Assembly: GCA_023055505.1 (NCBI GenBank)
Contig: JALIRH010000007.1
Span: forward strand, 27,819,720 to 27,883,719
Length of the DNA stretch: 64,000 nt
Origin: Callipepla californica brunnescens
Taxonomy: Eukaryota > Chordata > Aves > Galliformes > Odontophoridae
Direction of reading: 5' to 3'
Each line of letters starts with the position of its first letter. The first letter of the stretch is position 1. The notes below the pieces were generated by a model that saw nothing but the letters and a program-made list of their open reading frames with translations, did not search any database and was not told where the DNA came from. Position numbers and translations under genes: made by a program. This document shows, piece after piece, positions 59,501 to 64,000 of the stretch.

Positions 59501-62500
59501 AAAGTAATAAACTGCCTCCTAGCATTACACTACACTCTACAGAAACCAAGTTCGGGGAGAAAATGTCTGAGCTGCATGCTTTTCTCTTTTATACGGGAAC
59601 AGCTGGTCTGACTACTAGAGTTATGGAAGTCATCTGGAAGTAGAATTTTACATGTGAACAAGTTAAAAATTTTAATTAGGTTTTTAAAAGGTCACCAATC
59701 TTTGTGCAGCATAAACTTGGTAGTCTGCTTGTTCTATAAACCAGTTTCAAATGTGACACCTTCAGTATATTTGTAAAAAATAAAACTGTAGCGTTATTCA
59801 CATGTATGACTTCAAGCATGAATTTATTAAACTCAGCTTCACTGTCTATCGGGTAGTTTTCTCAGCTACAGAGTGAGAAATAGAATACTGAACATCTAAA
59901 AGTTAATGTGATCCTTTTTCTGTCAGATTTCAACTTAGTGTCTGAAAAAGAAGTCATGGAGAGTAGGCAAGAAGGCTCAGCAATTTGCATAAAGCTGGAG
60001 CCACTCAATTTCATTCAAAGTGACTTAATTCTTCTATATAGAATCTGAATCAGAGTTTTGTTCGTATTTAAAATGCATACGAATGTGTTTGTTGGTTGGA
60101 AAGCATTATTGACATCTATTAATCTTCCCCATGTACTTTTTTTTTTTTAAAGTAGACACATTCATACAGAACTAGATGATAAGGTCTTGAACCTCATCAA
60201 GAAAGCCCCTTCTTTAGCCCAATAGTTTTTCAATGATCATTAGCAATAAAGATACAACGTATGAGGAATAAACATAAGTTTAGAGATGCAGGTGTATCAT
60301 GACTTCTTAACTGCTACCTGTATTTCAGAAGCTAACAGACTGCAATCACATAAAAATACTCTTGTTTACATGTACTGCTCATATCTCTGTTTCATCTTGG
60401 GAAAATAAAGCTTCCTACTCACCAAGCTAACAATTGAAAGAGACAAAAGGAAATAAAAATAAAGGAGTGTTGAAGAGATTGAGCAGAAGCTCTGACTAGG
60501 GCAGTAGGCTCAGGAGTGCTTCTGAGGCGGCCACATCCTCTATCTTATCTCCAGCTTTGACAGGTTAGCACAAATCACAGGGCCACGTGCAATATTTTCC
60601 TTTCCACTGCCACCAAATATAATGAGTGCATGAGCAGGTCAGCTACACCTGTGAGAGCATCATGTGTACTACGGACCCAAGGTCCCATTCTCTGTCCTGG
60701 AGATAAACCATGGGTATGTCCATGCTACTAAACTCCACTAAGCCATTAGTATATAGCAGCCACATCTCAGCTACCTAATAGTAGAGCCCACCCATGCTAC
60801 TTCCCAAGCGATGCCTGAGCAGTGTGCAGAAACCGGTCCAGGACAGAATTGTGCCAGGGACAGACAGTGTGTAGCTGGGAGCCCATCACAGTTCAGTGTG
60901 TCAGAAACAATGTACTGAGGAAGGTACACGAGGACAGGGCTTTAGGTAGGGAAGGTACTGCTCTTTCTCGGTTGGTCCAGGCAAGCACTTGTTGTTATTA
61001 GTTTCCCAGATAAGAATTAGAGATAAATTCATTCCAAGTGTATTTTGAGGGAGCGGCTAAACAGACGACCTTAGGAAGGTAAAGACTAGGAAAGTACAAG
61101 ACCTGAGAGGGATAGTGTGCAAAAGTGGTGTCTGACTCAAAGCACACATGCTCTGGGGGGAGGGGGAAGAAAAGGAAAAAAAAAATCACACAAAAGAGAT
61201 CTGTTTGTTAAAGAATCTTCAGTGACTGCTCTCAAAAGTCATAAAAAAAAAAATGAAGATGGACAGTGCTTCAAAACTCAAGGACTTAGTACATCTTTGT
61301 CAAGCCTGAATCACACAAAGGAAATTAAATGCAAATATAACTCAACATCTGGCAGATGCTCCTCATCTGCATTTGAAAACAAAAGAGAATTTTCAGCTTG
61401 GTAGAAATAGTCACATTAGTCTTCCAAAAAACTCAAGATCGGGTTATTATTATAATTATTTTTTATAACTTTTTTCCACATTGACTTGCCATAAATTATA
61501 AAAAATAAAATAAAAAGCTGTCTCTCTCTTAAACTGCTCCAGCTGTGCACTGTTGCATTCCATGTTGTAATAAAACACACAGCTAGCCAAAGCCTTGCCT
61601 ATCTGAAAGCAAATCTTTTATGAACTCACTAGTATGAGTTTACCTTTGAATACGAGCTTATATGTGAGGTGACACATTGTGAAACTTGTAACAACTTCAA
61701 ACATCGCTCTGCTAAATGAAACTACTACTCACTTTACAGAAAATAGTGAGGATTGAGTGTAGGATAGCTAGTTTCTGCTAAGAATAGATTTACACTCTTA
61801 GAAATAAAACTGGGTTAATTTCAGTCTGACTCAGGGGAAGTGTCCAGACTTATCAGACAATCTGTTCAACAGAACTGCTAAGTTCATTTTGCTGTGTTTA
61901 CAGGCTCCAGCAGACTCCCACCAGTTTTTATGCCACAACTCCCTTTTGAGTTGCTGCTGTGACATGTGCCTGGCTTCTTTGCACTGCTTTATCGCTTCAC
62001 AGGCACTGAAGCATAGTGTTTCCCACCCATCTGTACCCTGCAGCTTTGCTAGAGGTCATTGTTCAAGGCACCTGCATACTTCAATGTTCTCTTTTTTTAG
62101 CAACAAGTGAAGGGAAGAAAAACCATTGTATTGATGTCCTTGACAAGAAACTACTGACATGTCTTGATGTGAGTCACCCTGGCACTTGTGTGAGGCAACA
62201 CAATCCCACTGAATTCAATTATTTTTAAATAGCAATTTTAATAGACAGCTTTTTAACAGTTATATAATCCATTTATGCTTTATGTTTTATCTCATTTTTT
62301 CCTAATTTGTAAATAGCAGAATTGTAGGACTGTGGGTTAAAAGTGGCCTGCTCATGTATGCATTCATATGACCTCCATGGTTACCCAAGATAATACAATA
62401 TTACATTCACATGCACACATGGCCTATTATTACTGTAATTGCTTTATCACTTAAATAATGGAAGTTTTTCCTAGATACCTAATAAATTAATGCATCCTCT

Positions 62501-63829
62501 ATAAAGTACCCCAATTTACATCTGTATCCAACACTGTATGTTTATTTTGAAATGAAATCTTAATAAGTCCAACATGACTAAAAAGAAAACATCTGTTTTC
62601 TGTATTAGCCAAGTATTACTTGATTGTTTTTATTTTCCTGCTGCAAAGTCAGGAATCAAATCTTAATATATCAGTTTAATAATTTATTCCTTACAGTGAT
62701 GCACTCTGTTCTATGCTTTACTTTAAGTAAGGTGATTCTTTTGGCAGAGAAACCTGAAGCCTATTCTACCTGTAAGCTGAGCAACATTTGGCTGCGGTTT
62801 TATATTGTCTCATTCCAGTTTATTTTCTGTGTAAGTTTATCTCTGGCTTCAGATCAAAGAATGAGGGTAAATAAGCAGATATTTAAGTGCTCTGCTGAAT
62901 TAGTGCCTCAAGGGCACAGCTACTGCTGACATAAAACCATTGACTTCAGTGAGACTCTGGCACTATGCTGATTTAATGATCCAAGCAACATGGGCTACTT
63001 TGGGCATTCTGTGGGCACAGTGCAAAATGAAGCCAATTTCCACTATTCTGTCAAATGTGCTGTCACTTTGAAATACTCTGCCACGGTCACATATAAATTG
63101 AATCTGCAGTTTGGTACCTCTATAATGTGAATGCAGAATGTAGAAATTGATGAAAGAACCTGGCTTTGTGAAAGGATGACACGCTAGAAGAAACTGGGAA
63201 TAGGAGAACAAATATCCTCAAAGCAACGTTTGGTAGATTTTACAGCTTTTCATCCTCCTCAGATTAAATGCCTAGCAACTGACAGAATGGGTTTGACATA
63301 CTTTTTATTCTGTGGGTTCTCCAAATAAACAGCCAGTTTAAAACTTTGAATCCTGACAGCTACTAAACGCATTTTGTCCTTGTAGTAGGATGACATTGTT
63401 CAGTGCAACATTATCAGGGAAGGGATCAGGCTAAGGGTTAGAAGCTCTTCTAGAAGCACTGTAGCCACCTGAACAACATCAAGTTAAGAAGAGCAGTACA
63501 ATACTGCATAAATAAGGTCGCTGCAGTTTTAGTCAGGGCTGAAATCATAGAAACACCATGGCTGGGAAAGCCCTCTATTTCACACAGAAAGAAGCAAAAT
63601 TGCTTGACAGTTTCTTTGTGATGCTAGGCAAAGTATTCATAGGTAGACTAATAGTCATACGCAGAAAGAAGAACTAAACTCACCTCCACTGGTGAAGGGG
63701 CCCTCTGGCAATACAGCACTCATTCTCAAGAAGCAACCTAGGCCCAGGAAATGCTCTTCCTTCAGTGGCTGCCCTTACATGAACTCAGAGTGGCTCCACC
63801 CTGGGTCCACCCCTTCTGGTCAGGAGCAC

Positions 63830-64000
63830 AGGTGCAAACAATAGTATTGCCTTAGGTTATTTCAGCCAAGGTCCAGGATCCAACACTTGATCTTGTTGAA
63901 CTTAATACCATTGGTCTCAGCCCAGCTACCCATCCTGTCCATATCTAAAGGGACTTCCTGTAGTGTAAAGTGCTGGATATTATAGCTAAGGGGTCACTCT
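63830..64000 (-). mobile_element. CR1 retroposon, continues past window end
   Basis: A minus-strand CR1 segment reads CACTTGATCTTGTTGAACTT, then CATTGGTCTCAGCCCAGCTA and CATCCTGTCCATATCTAAAG, the usual CR1 region upstream of the 3' end. It runs off the right edge. Confidence 0.75.

Noticed and set aside
63545..63590. Possible CR1 3' end (ATCATAGAAACACCATGGCTGG)
   Set aside because: It resembles the CR1 tail, but the following sequence does not continue as CR1, so it is too short to call.

Overview
The window looks like part of a bird nuclear genome, most likely a galliform such as chicken or a close relative. Evidence: spliced vertebrate genes with consensus GT-AG introns, two strong CpG islands, many 3'-truncated CR1 retroposons (the main bird interspersed repeat) and one decayed mariner-type DNA transposon whose ends match the chicken mariner family. 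No bacterial, CRISPR or plasmid features are present, and almost all open reading frames outside the exons listed here are chance ORFs.

Region 1 (about 1-18,050, minus strand): the 5' two thirds of SYNCRIP (hnRNP Q). Nine coding exons were placed by splice consensus and reading phase. Every junction keeps phase, and together they encode residues 1-427: the acidic N-terminal domain and all three RRM domains. The exons for the RGG/Tyr-rich C-terminus lie beyond position 1. The promoter is in a CpG island of roughly 2 kb at about 16.1-18.05 kb, and exon 1 is non-coding.

Region 2 (about 18.05-28.1 kb): intergenic, with three CR1 fragments and no gene I can recognise.

Region 3 (about 28.1-35.4 kb, minus strand): a non-coding snoRNA host gene that I identify as the bird SNHG5 orthologue. 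It has a CpG island with a TATA box and a 5'TOP-like start near 35,156, a chain of very short exons without a shared reading frame, and two SNORD50 (U50) box C/D snoRNAs in different introns. The proximal one (29,815-29,894) is canonical, with a 9-bp terminal stem and both guides. The distal one (31,859-31,926) keeps the D guide but not the D' guide. SYNCRIP and SNHG5 are same-strand neighbours in human 6q14.3, so this small syntenic block appears conserved.

Region 4 (about 35.4-64 kb): gene-poor intergenic DNA with CR1 pieces in both orientations, a compound (TTTTC)n/(CTTT)n pyrimidine tract at 40.1-40.5 kb, a (GGGTA)n array at 45.3-45.5 kb abutting the 3' end of a CR1, a mariner relic at 44.1-44.7 kb and several homopolymer runs. 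No exon was recognised there.

SYNCRIP makes an RNA-binding protein used in splicing, mRNA stability and localised translation. The SNHG5 locus supplies U50 snoRNAs that guide 28S rRNA 2'-O-methylation. The most informative features are the SNHG5/SNORD50 locus and its asymmetric snoRNA pair. Exon limits come from reading the sequence only; no alignment or transcript data were available.
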